NCBI GenBank assembly: GCA_946965045.2
Contig: OX337230.1
Coordinates: 992,001-1,056,000, forward strand
Direction of reading: 5' to 3'
DNA from: Epithemia pelagica
Taxonomy: Eukaryota > Bacillariophyta > Bacillariophyceae > Surirellales > Surirellaceae
Length of the DNA stretch: 64,000 nt
Made by a program: the position numbers and the translations under genes. The notes under the pieces are model-generated. The model had not been told where the DNA came from and did not search any database. It saw only the letters and a list, made by a program, of their open reading frames with translations. Numbering within the stretch: position 1 is the stretch's first letter; each line of letters starts with the position of its first letter. Positions 10,518-21,230 of this stretch are shown in pieces.

Positions 10518-11714
10518 ACGCAAGCATAGAGAACGAAACAAGCATTCCCTAAATATTAAATGCGATGGAGGAATGAACCACAGAATGAGGATAACGGAGC
10601 AATGATGAAAGACCTGCTATTAGAAGAACAACTCATTCGACTTTCATTCGCAACCATCAAGCATGATATGGAGTATGGGTGACATGGCGTCATCCATCTT
10701 ATCGCAAGTACAGCGTAGCACCACTTTGTAGACCAGATGAAGCAACTATAACATAGCAACGGACTGTTAACATTTTGTGTTTAGAGGCATGGCAAATGGC
10801 CGTAATGGGCTACTTGAAGCACAAAAAGATCGCCGTCTTTCAAGTTGTAGGAGCAAACAACGTTACAGCAGATCAGAGGGACATGTAGCAGCAGCATTGT
10901 GTCACTGCGGTTGCCGAATCCGACCTTGGAAGATCATATCGCTTACCGCCGGCTTTTTAATACTAATAAGGCTTTCGTATCTTCCAGCGTCAGCGGAGCG
11001 AGATTCTTGCAGATCTCCTCCTCCTCCTCCTTATTGGTGGCAGGTGGTGAAGGAGAACGCGTCCGCGGCATGAAGACGAAGCGTTTGTTACAATGCGTTT
11101 CCTATCGATCACTTGTGAGGCTTTCGGTTTGCGGGTTGTCGTCCCCTTGGTCAAGTTTGCCACTTTCTGTACTGACACTGAAATGAACACTCTGTCGTTT
11201 CACCATTGGATCGTCAATGACAGCTGACAGAGAAGCATCTTTCAGAAATGATGATCATATGGTACAACCACTGTTCATCCATGATTTAGAGTGAAATTTC
11301 GCAATCTCTTTCAATGTTCGTGTCATCGAAAAGAGCGCCAGAGTCCTCTGTGCTTCAGTCCTCCTTCATTTGCTGCAGGTTCCCATCAAGGTGACTATTG
11401 GAGGGCAATGCGGCTTGCTGTGATCCGTTGCCACCGACACAAGAACCACAGGTTCTTATGGTTGCTTGTCGGCATTTGTGCTCATTGGGTTCTCTTTGGT
11501 CACAATCTGAACTGGAAGGCGATGTCGATTCCAATGCAGAAGCAACTCGTTCCGGCTCATGAAAGGATGAAGCAGGTGGTTGCAATCCAGTCGCTAGTTC
11601 TTGATCCTCATTGGGAGCGTTCCCCAAACGAGTGTTGTATGCAACATAACCGAGGTGGTTCTTGTCTTGGTTCTTTATCGTGTTGGAGAATTCCTCTGTG
11701 GATTCATCTTCGAG
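10518..11714. other. intergenic
   Basis: About 1.2 kb between convergent genes. Several short overlapping open frames on both strands show no conserved motif, and a (CTC)n tract lies near 11016-11030. I see no gene or RNA here. Confidence 0.45.
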
Positions 11715-13280
11715 TTAGTTATGATGTGGTTGGTTGCTTGCTCCTTCACTGTCGTCAAAAGGACCAATCTTGCCACCATCATCGACCGTCAATGTGTCTT
11801 GTCCTTCGTAATTTCGATCGTCGTCCAGCTTGTCCTCCTCTTCCTCCACATCATCATCATCGTCATCATCCTCATTGAGTGCCGTGGAGACTGTCACAGG
11901 CACGGTTGTGGAGTATGCTCGAGAATGCAACACCATGGCATGAGACTGTCCACTCCCTAAAACTGTGGCAGCGCCTGGTGTACCACCACCAGAAGAATTG
12001 GTATGCGGCTCATCCGACCGTCGTCCCTGAATCGAGCTGGCGGCAATCAAGGAGACCAATTTGGAATTTATGAACCGAATGAATTGAACAATTTCTAATT
12101 TGAAATAGACCAAGGAATTCAAAAAGCCTTGCAAGGGCAAAAACAGGGTCATGCAAAACAAGACTGGGAATCGAACATGATCCTTGTGCAATTGTTGCGA
12201 TCGCACAATGGTGGGGAACAAAAACGTCAAGATGAATACGCAAGCAAATTGAATGCCCTGAGTAAAGACAAAGCGACTGAGGACATTGGAGGAACGCTGG
12301 CGCTGCAATTGTTGATGCATGGCTGCCACCTCGGCGGCTGTCATGGAATAACTGCGAGTTGCCACGGTTCTGTGGTTGCTGCTGCTGTTCTCGTTCTCGT
12401 TGGTATTGTTGCGGCTTTCCGTGGTGGCTGTCACGGGAGGCGAGACTTGAAATGTTTCCGAAGAGGGCGCACGGGCAGCGGACGATGAGGCAGATGACGT
12501 TGCCGTGTCATTCCCTGTGGCCCCCTCAATGACGGCTTGTCCTCCCACGGATAGGCGAAACCAATGCATGCGTCCTGGTGTACTGTTTCGCAGAGTGCGG
12601 CTCACTTCGACGGCCTCCAATATTTGTTGAAATTGTCTCCGTTTGTTCGCCTGTTCTCGTTGATGGACATGTCGATACATGAGGGCAAACAAAATAACAA
12701 TGGTCCAAAATACGACCCACAGCGGACCGTAATACACGACAAATCTCAGCATGTCCGATTGTTCGGTTCCTGAAAACCAACACCACAATTCATTGGGGTT
12801 GAATTGATCATGGAGCAAGCCATAGGTGGCCGTAATACTTCCAAAGCAAGAGGGCAAGATATGAAAGCACATTCGATATCTTCGAAAGGGTCCCTTTTCT
12901 CGTTCGTTCCAATTGTGATTGACCGCCAAGTAGGAATAGACAGCCAAACTTAAATTGTACATGGGAATGGCAGAGGCAAAGGTTTGAAATAAAAATGCTT
13001 GTGTGCGACAGGTTTGGTCGGTTCCACTGGGTTGAAAAATATTGGGATTGTCCTCGCCATGATCGCGAGGAATGGCCCAGCTACCCACAATGTACATGGA
13101 ACTCGCACCAATGTCAAACAAGGACATGCCCAGCAAAATGGAGGAGAGTGTGGTACGTTTGGTGCGATCCTTGCGAATCAAAATGTCGTAGACAATGGTA
13201 CTCGATCCGACAATGGATAAACCACCCGTGCATTTGGCCGTAAGTTCTGCTGCTCGCAATTGTGCTGCCGTGTGACTCAT
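11715..13280 (-). CDS. Seven-transmembrane receptor-like protein 2
   Basis: 521 residues from the ATG at 13280 (MSHTAAQLRAAELTAKC), which aligns with the starts of both paralogs; upstream open frame lacks ATG. It has the same seven hydrophobic segments and the same TDQTC and ELWCWF cysteines as its paralogs, and LQGFLNSLVYF in TM7. The third cytoplasmic loop is longer than in receptor 1 (about 130 residues, Ser/Thr/Asn/Gln-rich, with a short basic helix HQREQANKRRQFQQI after TM5). The C-terminal tail has an acidic run (NEDDDDDDDVEEEEDKLDDD). Conservation is concentrated in the membrane core while loops and tails diverge, typical of a receptor family diversifying its cytoplasmic partners. Function is inferred from the fold. 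Confidence 0.85.
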   Translation of the reverse strand: MSHTAAQLRAAELTAKCTGGLSIVGSSTIVYDILIRKDRTKRTTLSSILLGMSLFDIGASSMYIVGSWAIPRDHGEDNPNIFQPSGTDQTCRTQAFLFQTFASAIPMYNLSLAVYSYLAVNHNWNEREKGPFRRYRMCFHILPSCFGSITATYGLLHDQFNPNELWCWFSGTEQSDMLRFVVYYGPLWVVFWTIVILFALMYRHVHQREQANKRRQFQQILEAVEVSRTLRNSTPGRMHWFRLSVGGQAVIEGATGNDTATSSASSSAARAPSSETFQVSPPVTATTESRNNTNENENSSSNHRTVATRSYSMTAAEVAAMHQQLQRQRSSNVLSRFVFTQGIQFACVFILTFLFPTIVRSQQLHKDHVRFPVLFCMTLFLPLQGFLNSLVYFKLEIVQFIRFINSKLVSLIAASSIQGRRSDEPHTNSSGGGTPGAATVLGSGQSHAMVLHSRAYSTTVPVTVSTALNEDDDDDDDVEEEEDKLDDDRNYEGQDTLTVDDGGKIGPFDDSEGASNQPHHN

Positions 13281-14227
13281 GGTAGTACGGACACACGTCA
13301 ACAAGAAGAAGAGGTCACTTGTTCTTCTTCTCGTCAATCTCTCGTACTTCCGTTTCTATTTCACAGCAACCCAATGCTCCTCCTCGGCTTCCTTCCCACA
13401 GAATCCAGCGACCCAGAAAAAGATCAACGAAAGGTAATGCACTGGTTTCTTTCTTGCGTTTGTGCAACCACCAACAAACCACAGACAGTGGATCTCCACC
13501 CAATCCAAGGGCCCTGCGCCTCAGTGGATGGGGTGTGTTTTGTGTGGCAAGAGAAGGGAATTTGTTTGGTGTTTTGGATGCTGGAGTCGGTTTACCGACT
13601 GTTTCATTCTCTTGCCTCCCACAAACCAGCCAGCAACAATCTCACAACGAGGAGGAAAATATTCGTTCGCTGTTGTTGTCTAGCACTCTCTGTCGTTTGC
13701 TCGTCCCGACGTTACCACCGCAATGAATACCTCTCAATCGCACCAAGGAAATATGGAAGCGACAGCCAACATGGAGACACCGCAAGACAAACGTCAAAAT
13801 GGAAATTGGAGACTGGAGAGTCTGAAAGTCGAGGCTGGAGAGATCAAACACGCTTCTCTTTGTTTGTTTCCTATTACACACAGACAAGAAAGATCATAAT
13901 AAGGTACAAATTGAATGAATCATTCGATAATCGATAAAATCACAGATGCTCTATTCCAGAGAAAAACAGACCAACGTCGCGCACGTATACTTTCGACTTG
14001 CTTGCTCCGGAAGGATTTGGAAGTTCGATTCTGAATTCCGGCCGACGCCAAGATCAATCCTATCTCGTATACAGTCAGTATACAAGTGTGCACAGCACGC
14101 GCACTACCCATCACTTCAAAACTAACGGGGAGATAAAATATTTAGGAAAGTCAATGATATTGAGCTCTGAGGTGTTTCTGGACGATATTGGAATGTCGTC
14201 GGTTCAAACTTACATTGAAAGTTAACC
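13281..14227. other. intergenic, between receptor 2 and the Mutator-like element
   Basis: 5' region of receptor 2. A short inverted pair GTATAC-AGTCA-GTATAC lies at 14067-14083. No supported gene. The right edge is the left terminal repeat of the 9.3 kb element. Confidence 0.45.
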
Positions 14228-14267
14228 CTCCGTATCGGTGACCACCTCTAAATCGTCTGCCAGTCGT
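14228..14267 (+). repeat. left terminal inverted repeat of the Mutator-like element
   Basis: Matches the reverse complement of 23471-23510 at 38 of 40 positions; the mismatches are at positions 4 and 33. Confidence 0.85.
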
Positions 14268-14447
14268 TCACCGAATTCTTCTCTGACCTGGTTTTTTTCC
14301 CTTTTGTCATACAAATTTTTTGGTCAATTTCCTATTCTTCACATCTCCTTCGTCGGCATTTGCGCCTCGCCCGACTCGGAAACTGTCCAACCGCCTTTCT
14401 CCAACTCTTTCAAATATGGCATCCAGATCCTTTCAATCAACTATAAG

Positions 14448-17400
14448 ATGACCATGACAACTGTTCCAATTGGAACAGCTCAAGATGCGCAAGCTGATAT
14501 TGATAATGCCATCCATCGTCAGTTCAACTGGCAAGCCGGACTTTATTTCACAGACCTTGAAAACTTTGACAATCAAGCAATAGATCTGTTTCAATTCACT
14601 GATAAAAACCACTACCATTTTCGACGACAATCATCCAAATCAAAAAGTACTGAAGAACTGCCACATTTGGTTATCTTTGACAGAAAGAAATATCCTCCGA
14701 ATGATGACGGCATTAAGAGACTGTGCACAGCTCTAAAGATTGAGGGTATCAAATCAGGAACTAACCTTGTCTATCGCAGCCAAGCGCATGTTCTCTCTTG
14801 TTTCCGTTGTAGGAAACATGGTCCCCGACGTTCGAAAGTCATCCCATCTACCAACATCCCCGACCAACCAAATGGAAGCCCGATGGACAACAATGATACG
14901 GCACAGCCAGACAACATTCTATCAGACGAAACTTTCGACAATGACGGTGTCCGTCTTGGTATACGACCATACCGATACCACCGTGATCGGAGCATGAACC
15001 GTTGTGGTGGGAAATCATCTGTTCGGGGAACTTCGACAATGCGACCTGTTCACGCTGAAGAAACATGCAAAGTTGCACTGCGTCTTGGTGTGAAAGAGGG
15101 TCCTGACGGGTACATATACCTCAAACAAGGGTGTGGACATCGACTTCATTCTTTCCACCCCAAACCACAAAAAGGTGATCTGTGTTTTGCTAAACGCCAC
15201 ATTTCCGACTCCACATACAAGCTCATTACCAGTGGTGCTAAAGTTTCTGTGGGCAATGGCTCTCTAAGATGCATTGTCTTAGAAAATCAAAGTGAGCTGA
15301 TATCCCGTGGATCAATACAAAGAATTCGAATGGAGCCTGACTTCCTAACAAACAATGAGCAACGTGAGTCCACTGCTTCCCAGATGGTGCACTGGTTACG
15401 AAAGCATGCAGCAGATCCAAATGTAGGATTGTGTTATTGCTTTCTCTCTTGCCGTCAAAGCAGATATCCCGGCTACCACCGACATCCCAAAGGAAGGCCT
15501 GGACAAACTGGAAGAATTCCTCTTGACAAAGTAGAGGAAAACATGGAATATGTGGATACTCTCGAGAATACCTATAGAACAGCTCAAAGTGTAGAACAAT
15601 CACAAGAGCTCCCTTTGGACAACGATGCACTCAATCAGACATTGAACATGGCTCGAGAAATTCATAATGATTCATTGATTGATCTCGAAAGTCATAGAAT
15701 TCTCCTGGGGGCAGGGTGGGTTGATGCTCAAGCCTTTGCCCAATTCCAAAGATTCCCCGAAGTTCTATTCATCGATTCCACCCATAAAACCAACAACGAA
15801 GCTCGTCCACTCCTCATGATTTGTGGCAGAGATCAGTCAGGGAAGGCATTTGTGGTTGCTCGAATATTTATGCCGAATGAGACCAGTGCATTTTACCGTT
15901 GGGTTTTCCTCAAGTGCCTGCCGTGTCTTCTTGGAGAAGCCAATCTAAAACGTGTGAAACTGGTAATCACTGATGGTGATGCCCAAGAGTTCGAAGCAGT
16001 TGAAGAGTCCTGCCTCCATTATCTGACGAATGCCTTCAGGGGGCGGTGTATGTACCATATTGTCCAAAAGACTTTTGAAAGAACTATCCCAAACTCAATT
16101 ACATGTTCGCCACATGGTCTCTTTGTTCTCCAAGCTATTCGGACATGGATTTATACATGGGGTGACGGATCCTCATGTTCATCCGAGATACAATTTAGTC
16201 TCTCCAAAGATCTTTTGCTTAAGAAGATTGAATCGGACAAATTGTGTCATTCAATATCACCAGAGGGTCTGGCTCTCCTCGGAAAGTGGCTCGTAGAAAA
16301 AATTCTTCCAAATGAAAACACCTTTGCATTTTGGCGAAAGAGGTTCCATCGGTGTTTTGACGAGTACATGAACAACTCTGGTGAAGCCATGAATAGATCA
16401 TGTAAACATTCTGATGTTTCAACACGTCCAAATATGTCAATGGCATCATCTGCAAATGCTATGTTCACCCATTCAAGTTTGTCTGCAAAAGATCGACGCT
16501 GTGCAGCGCTTCGCCAGATGGTGGCGACTCCACTTTTCATCAAGGAAGGTTCATGTCACAACGTAGATATTCTTCAAAAATTATCCAACATGGCACGTCA
16601 TATGCTTATACAGCAATATTCACAACGAAACAAGTATACTGTTCTCCGTCATTCAGAGAAAGTATGGTACATTCTCAGAAATTCTGTGTCACCATCTTCA
16701 GAATTCAAAACTAGAACAGTGGCTGGAATGGCTCCTCCCTCTTTCAAGACAGCTTGGCGTATGGAATTAAATAAACAGGATATCTTGTGTTGCGAGTGTG
16801 GATACAAACAGCGAAATGGAATACCGTGCCGCCATTTGTTCTGTGTTGAAGATGCATATGATTTGTCAGACATCTCAGTTCGATGGCAAATGGGGTACTC
16901 ATATTATGCATTTGTCTCTGAATATCCCTCCATTACAGAATCGTACTTACGTGGACATGACTCAGATCATGAGGGCATACGAATGAAGACTGATACATGC
17001 AGCTATAGCGGTCCTTACCCATATATATGGTCTGGTACAGAGTACACAATCGACCAGATGTATCAAGTCATTAATTCTCCTGTCCCTCTTTGTTGGAACT
17101 ATGAGATTGACGAATACCCAAAGCACTTTCGAGAGGCATTGCACAAGGAAATTAATGAAGTCAGGCCTGGTGAAAACACATGTGAAGACTGGGATTCCTC
17201 AGTGATCCCCGACGCTGAGGACAATTGCACGTTTACTCAAGAATCTGTGGAAATGACATCAAACTTCCAGTTTGATATTCCTGAAAATAAAGACGTCACA
17301 CATGGACAGCTCTTGACAATGTTAAAGGATATGTTGCCGTTGTTCAATTGTCAGCTCTCACGAAAACATCTTCTGCAAGTGTTGCATGATGCAAGAACAT

Positions 17401-17561
17401 GGCAAAGCAAGCGCCTTTCTCAACAACAAAGGAATATGTGTCATCGGGACAGAAATGAGAATGATATCAACGAGCCTTTTTTGTCCTCTAACGTTCCATT
17501 TGACACGGCAAAACAGTCAACACAAAATACATACAGAAGAAACCGACTACTGCCAAAATAG
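14448..17561 (+). CDS. Mutator-like (MULE) transposase with SWIM zinc finger
   Basis: 1037 residues from the first ATG in the frame (14448). The upstream open part lacks ATG and looks like leader. The N-terminal half carries Cys/His-containing segments that may bind DNA. The DDE catalytic domain begins near residue 435: first Asp in VLFIDSTHKTNN (about 442), second in LVITDGDAQEF (about 508), then the C/H pair in GRCMYHIVQKTF typical of MULE transposases. The third acidic residue is not certain. A SWIM-type finger lies at about 780-798 (CCECGYKQRNGIPCRHLFC, CxC...CxH). Transposases of this family cut at the terminal repeats. Its stop codon TAG (17559-17561) provides the first base of the 97 bp tandem array. 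The open frame suggests recent activity. Confidence 0.88.
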   Translation: MTMTTVPIGTAQDAQADIDNAIHRQFNWQAGLYFTDLENFDNQAIDLFQFTDKNHYHFRRQSSKSKSTEELPHLVIFDRKKYPPNDDGIKRLCTALKIEGIKSGTNLVYRSQAHVLSCFRCRKHGPRRSKVIPSTNIPDQPNGSPMDNNDTAQPDNILSDETFDNDGVRLGIRPYRYHRDRSMNRCGGKSSVRGTSTMRPVHAEETCKVALRLGVKEGPDGYIYLKQGCGHRLHSFHPKPQKGDLCFAKRHISDSTYKLITSGAKVSVGNGSLRCIVLENQSELISRGSIQRIRMEPDFLTNNEQRESTASQMVHWLRKHAADPNVGLCYCFLSCRQSRYPGYHRHPKGRPGQTGRIPLDKVEENMEYVDTLENTYRTAQSVEQSQELPLDNDALNQTLNMAREIHNDSLIDLESHRILLGAGWVDAQAFAQFQRFPEVLFIDSTHKTNNEARPLLMICGRDQSGKAFVVARIFMPNETSAFYRWVFLKCLPCLLGEANLKRVKLVITDGDAQEFEAVEESCLHYLTNAFRGRCMYHIVQKTFERTIPNSITCSPHGLFVLQAIRTWIYTWGDGSSCSSEIQFSLSKDLLLKKIESDKLCHSISPEGLALLGKWLVEKILPNENTFAFWRKRFHRCFDEYMNNSGEAMNRSCKHSDVSTRPNMSMASSANAMFTHSSLSAKDRRCAALRQMVATPLFIKEGSCHNVDILQKLSNMARHMLIQQYSQRNKYTVLRHSEKVWYILRNSVSPSSEFKTRTVAGMAPPSFKTAWRMELNKQDILCCECGYKQRNGIPCRHLFCVEDAYDLSDISVRWQMGYSYYAFVSEYPSITESYLRGHDSDHEGIRMKTDTCSYSGPYPYIWSGTEYTIDQMYQVINSPVPLCWNYEIDEYPKHFREALHKEINEVRPGENTCEDWDSSVIPDAEDNCTFTQESVEMTSNFQFDIPENKDVTHGQLLTMLKDMLPLFNCQLSRKHLLQVLHDARTWQSKRLSQQQRNMCHRDRNENDINEPFLSSNVPFDTAKQSTQNTYRRNRLLPK

Positions 17562-18918
17562 TGGAGCACAAGATGGTTCATTTGTTGGGGTTGACAGTCG
17601 GCACCTTGTTTGGGCCATTGGAGGGATCATTCTTTGGACTGGTCGTCGGCAAACTGAGTGGAGCACAAGATGGTTCATTTGTTGGGGTTATCAGTCGGCA
17701 CCTTGTTTGGGCCATTGGAGGGATCATTCTTTGGACTGGTCGTCGGCAAACTGAGTGGAGCACAAGATGGTTCATTTGTTGGGGTTATCAGTCGGCACCT
17801 TGTTTGGGCCATTGGAGGGATCATTCTTTGGACTGGTCGTCGGCAAACTGAGTGGAGCATAAGATGGTTCATTTGTTGAGGTTGACAGTCGGCACCTTGT
17901 TTGGGCCATTGGAGGGATCATTCTTTGGACTGGTCGTCGGCAAACTGAGTGGAGCACAAGATGGTTCATTTGTTGGGGTTGACAGTCGACACCTTGTTTG
18001 GGCCATTGGAGGGATCGTTCTTTGGACTGGTCGTCGGCAAACTGAGTGGAGCACAAGATGGTTCATTTGTTGGGGTTGACAGTCGGCACCTTGTTTGGGC
18101 CATTGGAGGGATCGTTCTTTGGACTGGTCGTCGGCAAACTGAGTGGAGCACAAGATGGTTCGTTTGTTGGGGTTGACAGTCGGCACCTTGTTTGGGCCAT
18201 TGGAGGGATCGTTCTTTGGACTGGTCGTCGGCAAACTGAGTGGAGCACAAGATGGTTCATTTGTTGGGGTTGTCAGTCGGCACCTTGTTTGGGCCATTGG
18301 AGGGATCGTTCTTTGGACTGGTCGTCGGCAAACTGAGTGGAGCACAAGATGGTTCATTTGTTGGGGTTGACAGTCGGCACCTTGTTTGGGCCATTGGAGG
18401 GATCGTTCTTTGGACTGGTCGTCGGCAAACTGAGTGGAGCACAAGATGGTTCATTTGTTGGGGTTGACAGTCGGCACCTTGTTTGGGACATTGGAGGGAT
18501 CGTTCTTTGGACTGGTCGTCGGGAAACTGAGTGGAGCACAAGATGGTTCATTTGTTGGGGTTATCAGTCGGCACCTTGTTTGGGCCATTGGAGGGATCAT
18601 TCTTTGGACTGGTCGTCGGGAAACTGAGTGGAGCACAAGATGGTTCATTTGTTGGGGTTGTCAGTCGGCACTTTGTTTGGGCCATTGGAGGGAACGTTCT
18701 TTGGACTGGTCGTCGGCAAACTGAGTGGAGCACAAGATGGTTCATTTGTTGGGGTTGACAGTCGACACCTTGTTTGGGCCATTGGAGGGATCGTTCTTTG
18801 GACTGGTCATCGGCAAACTGAGTGGAGCACAAGATGGTTCATTTGTTGAGGTTGACAGTTGGCACCTTGTTTGGGACATTGGAGGGATCGTTCTTTGGAC
18901 TGGTCATGGGCAAGCTGA
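17561..18918. repeat. 97 bp tandem array, 14 copies
   Basis: Units begin GTGGAGCACAAGATGG at 17561 and repeat every 97 bp to 18822, ending at about 18918, with only scattered substitutions. Since 97 is not a multiple of 3, frames rotate, and long open frames on both strands are by-products. The array fills the gap between the stop codon of the transposase (17561) and the stop codon of the opposing gene (18972), so both transcripts would run into it. Confidence 0.95.
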
Positions 18919-18971
18919 GTTTTGTCCATTGGAGTCTGATGACAAGGCAATTGGACATTTTCGTTATTTTA

Positions 18972-21224
18972 TTAGTTGAGTGCTTCTTGAATAGAATCCG
19001 ATAAATATTTGGTTCTGGTAGAGTGTTCGAATTTTTCATCAATACGGGCATGTTTGATTCCTTTTGATATCACAGCCTCATGCTTCATGTAAATTTCATG
19101 TCCCAATTTGAATGTCGCATCATAGGGCCATCGTACAACTAGAGGTCCAACGGTGTAAACAGACATGCCATTTTTCTTCCATAACACAACACCACTCTTT
19201 GTGGGCTCGTACACAATTTGATCGGCCCATACAAGATCAGTGAATCTTTGTGCTTCTTTGTGTTGGGCTTGAAATATGTTGCACACAATACTCTCTGCAT
19301 TTCTTCGGGAACAAAATTTTCCTGACACATCTTCAACGGCCTTTGTGAAAGAATCAAGCAGTTGTTTTGTCCCTTGTTCCCCTTTCCTCAAACCATATTC
19401 ACGGCTCAAGAATTGAAAACCACATGATTCATGAGTACCTTGTATTTCGAAAGAATACCACAACGGGACACACCCAACAATGGACATTGCATTTATCAGA
19501 TGATTAGTTCCCACGACACCACATGAAGGCAAACTTCCCTTCAATCCCTTCATAGTCATGTTGTATAAGTTTGCCCTTGTTTTCTTGTTCGTTGGTGCAT
19601 CGTCATATCCGAATGATTGAATGCAGACAAATACCATATGCCGTATCTGTTCCTTAAACTGCTCGAAGGATGGTAGATTTGTTTCAGAACTTGTTGTAAA
19701 TCGTGTCCCAGGGATTGGTTTCTTTGAATTTTTATACGAACCATATATCTCGTGAACTCTTTCCAATAGGTTGTATCCAAATTCCAATCCGGTCTGCTTC
19801 AGCACAGGTCGCTGTAATACTTCAATAAGCGCAGCGGTAGCAAAGAACGTTGTGAAGGAACACAATGCAAAAGACCGGAAGATGCATATGACCTCCACAA
19901 AATCAAGATGGAATTGTTTGATCATTCGCAAACTGTAGTGAATAATGGGAGACACATAGATGGACGCCTCTAAATGACATGGATACAGACTGTAACCAAT
20001 TCCGCACCAAGCACCATCACTCTTGGTCGTCGTTGCAAATGTTAATGGGCCAGTGTTTTTTCTTGCATCGTCAATAGATTCATACCTGTGCAATAGGAAT
20101 CGGAGAGACGGACCAATGTCTTCGTTCTCCCTGCGCTCTGCATCCAATATGGACTTCCTTGTAGCGGCAATTACTGAAATTCTCAAAGAACGCACACCAC
20201 ATGGAACAACCTTGGAAAGAATCACAACCTCTGGAAAATTAGGATCATTGAGATCATCATCGTGAAAGCCACATTGTCCAACTTCTGCTGAATTTACGTC
20301 TGTCGCAGCTATCCGAATGTATTCAATTACATTCTCCTTATCGATTTGCTTTGCATACCTTTCCAGTCGCTGGGTCGAACGGCCATGCCAAACATGAGGA
20401 CAGTTTTGTTTGATCATTTTTGTCATTGTACAAAGTACCTTGACCATTATAGGGTCCATTGTTCCATCCAACATCGAAGGACGTGACAGTCTGTGATTGG
20501 CCTTATCACGAGAAAAGGCACGACCACCACCAAACCCGGCATCTTGCCAGAGATGTTGTCGTGGCATATGCATTGATCTGTCACTAACCATCCCTTCTTT
20601 CTGCGGAAGTAACAGAGAAGAAAGATCCTGCCATGGTATACCAATCTCCTCTATGATCCGTGTTTCAATAAATTGGAAGTCGGCTGAATTGGGTGGGAAA
20701 GAATCTTGCTTTGGAAAAACTGAATGGACGGGGATGATACATTCTTCTGGGAACTTGAAATCAGGTGCATTTGCAGTGAAATGTCCATGCGGAATGTGAA
20801 GTGATTTGGCCACTGTGCAGACTGTGACTTCATCCAATGGTTGGTAAATAGAAACAATGGAACTCATGTAGTCCAATCTGGCATGGAAAAAAGGACCTTC
20901 GGACATCATCTGCTTTTGTAGCGATCTGGGAACATCCTTCCACTTTTTTGATGGAATTTCAAAAAGGAATGGAAGAGCCATATTATACTTCACTGATGCT
21001 TTCTGATCCATCTTGTGCTTCTTGGAAACGTGCTTAGGCTGACGTTCTGCATCAATAATCTCACGCGATGTGGAAGTACTTATGTCTCGTGGAACCGACT
21101 GGGTCTCGACAGGAACCTTATCAACACTCGACCAACTTGTGTCTCCATCAAGTAGATCAGCAATAACACGGAGAAGACCAGATACCTTCCGACAACGACC
21201 CTCATCAACGAGTAATCGATCCAT
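18972..21224 (-). CDS. Protein of unknown function carried by the Mutator-like element
   Basis: 750 residues from the ATG at 21224 to the stop at 18972, single open frame, convergent with the transposase. I do not recognise a family. The first ~90 residues are polar with a basic stretch (QPKHVSKKHKMDQKASVKY). The remainder looks globular, with aromatic and Cys residues throughout (WHGRSTQRLERYAKQ; GVRSLRISVIAATRKS; KSDGAWCGIGYSLYPCH; GTHESCGFQFLSREYG). No DDE triad, zinc-finger pairs, helicase or protease motif is evident. Its ATG sits 7 bp from the ~180 bp array, so any promoter must lie in the array. An open frame this long inside an element suggests an accessory role in transposition or host interaction, but that is inference. 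Confidence 0.7.
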   Translation of the reverse strand: MDRLLVDEGRCRKVSGLLRVIADLLDGDTSWSSVDKVPVETQSVPRDISTSTSREIIDAERQPKHVSKKHKMDQKASVKYNMALPFLFEIPSKKWKDVPRSLQKQMMSEGPFFHARLDYMSSIVSIYQPLDEVTVCTVAKSLHIPHGHFTANAPDFKFPEECIIPVHSVFPKQDSFPPNSADFQFIETRIIEEIGIPWQDLSSLLLPQKEGMVSDRSMHMPRQHLWQDAGFGGGRAFSRDKANHRLSRPSMLDGTMDPIMVKVLCTMTKMIKQNCPHVWHGRSTQRLERYAKQIDKENVIEYIRIAATDVNSAEVGQCGFHDDDLNDPNFPEVVILSKVVPCGVRSLRISVIAATRKSILDAERRENEDIGPSLRFLLHRYESIDDARKNTGPLTFATTTKSDGAWCGIGYSLYPCHLEASIYVSPIIHYSLRMIKQFHLDFVEVICIFRSFALCSFTTFFATAALIEVLQRPVLKQTGLEFGYNLLERVHEIYGSYKNSKKPIPGTRFTTSSETNLPSFEQFKEQIRHMVFVCIQSFGYDDAPTNKKTRANLYNMTMKGLKGSLPSCGVVGTNHLINAMSIVGCVPLWYSFEIQGTHESCGFQFLSREYGLRKGEQGTKQLLDSFTKAVEDVSGKFCSRRNAESIVCNIFQAQHKEAQRFTDLVWADQIVYEPTKSGVVLWKKNGMSVYTVGPLVVRWPYDATFKLGHEIYMKHEAVISKGIKHARIDEKFEHSTRTKYLSDSIQEALN

Positions 21225-21230
21225 TTCGGA

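Noticed and set aside
17561-19004. Many overlapping 60-191 codon open frames on both strands in the 97 bp array
   Set aside because: The unit lacks stops in several frames and rotates frame every copy. The frames are by-products of tandem repetition.
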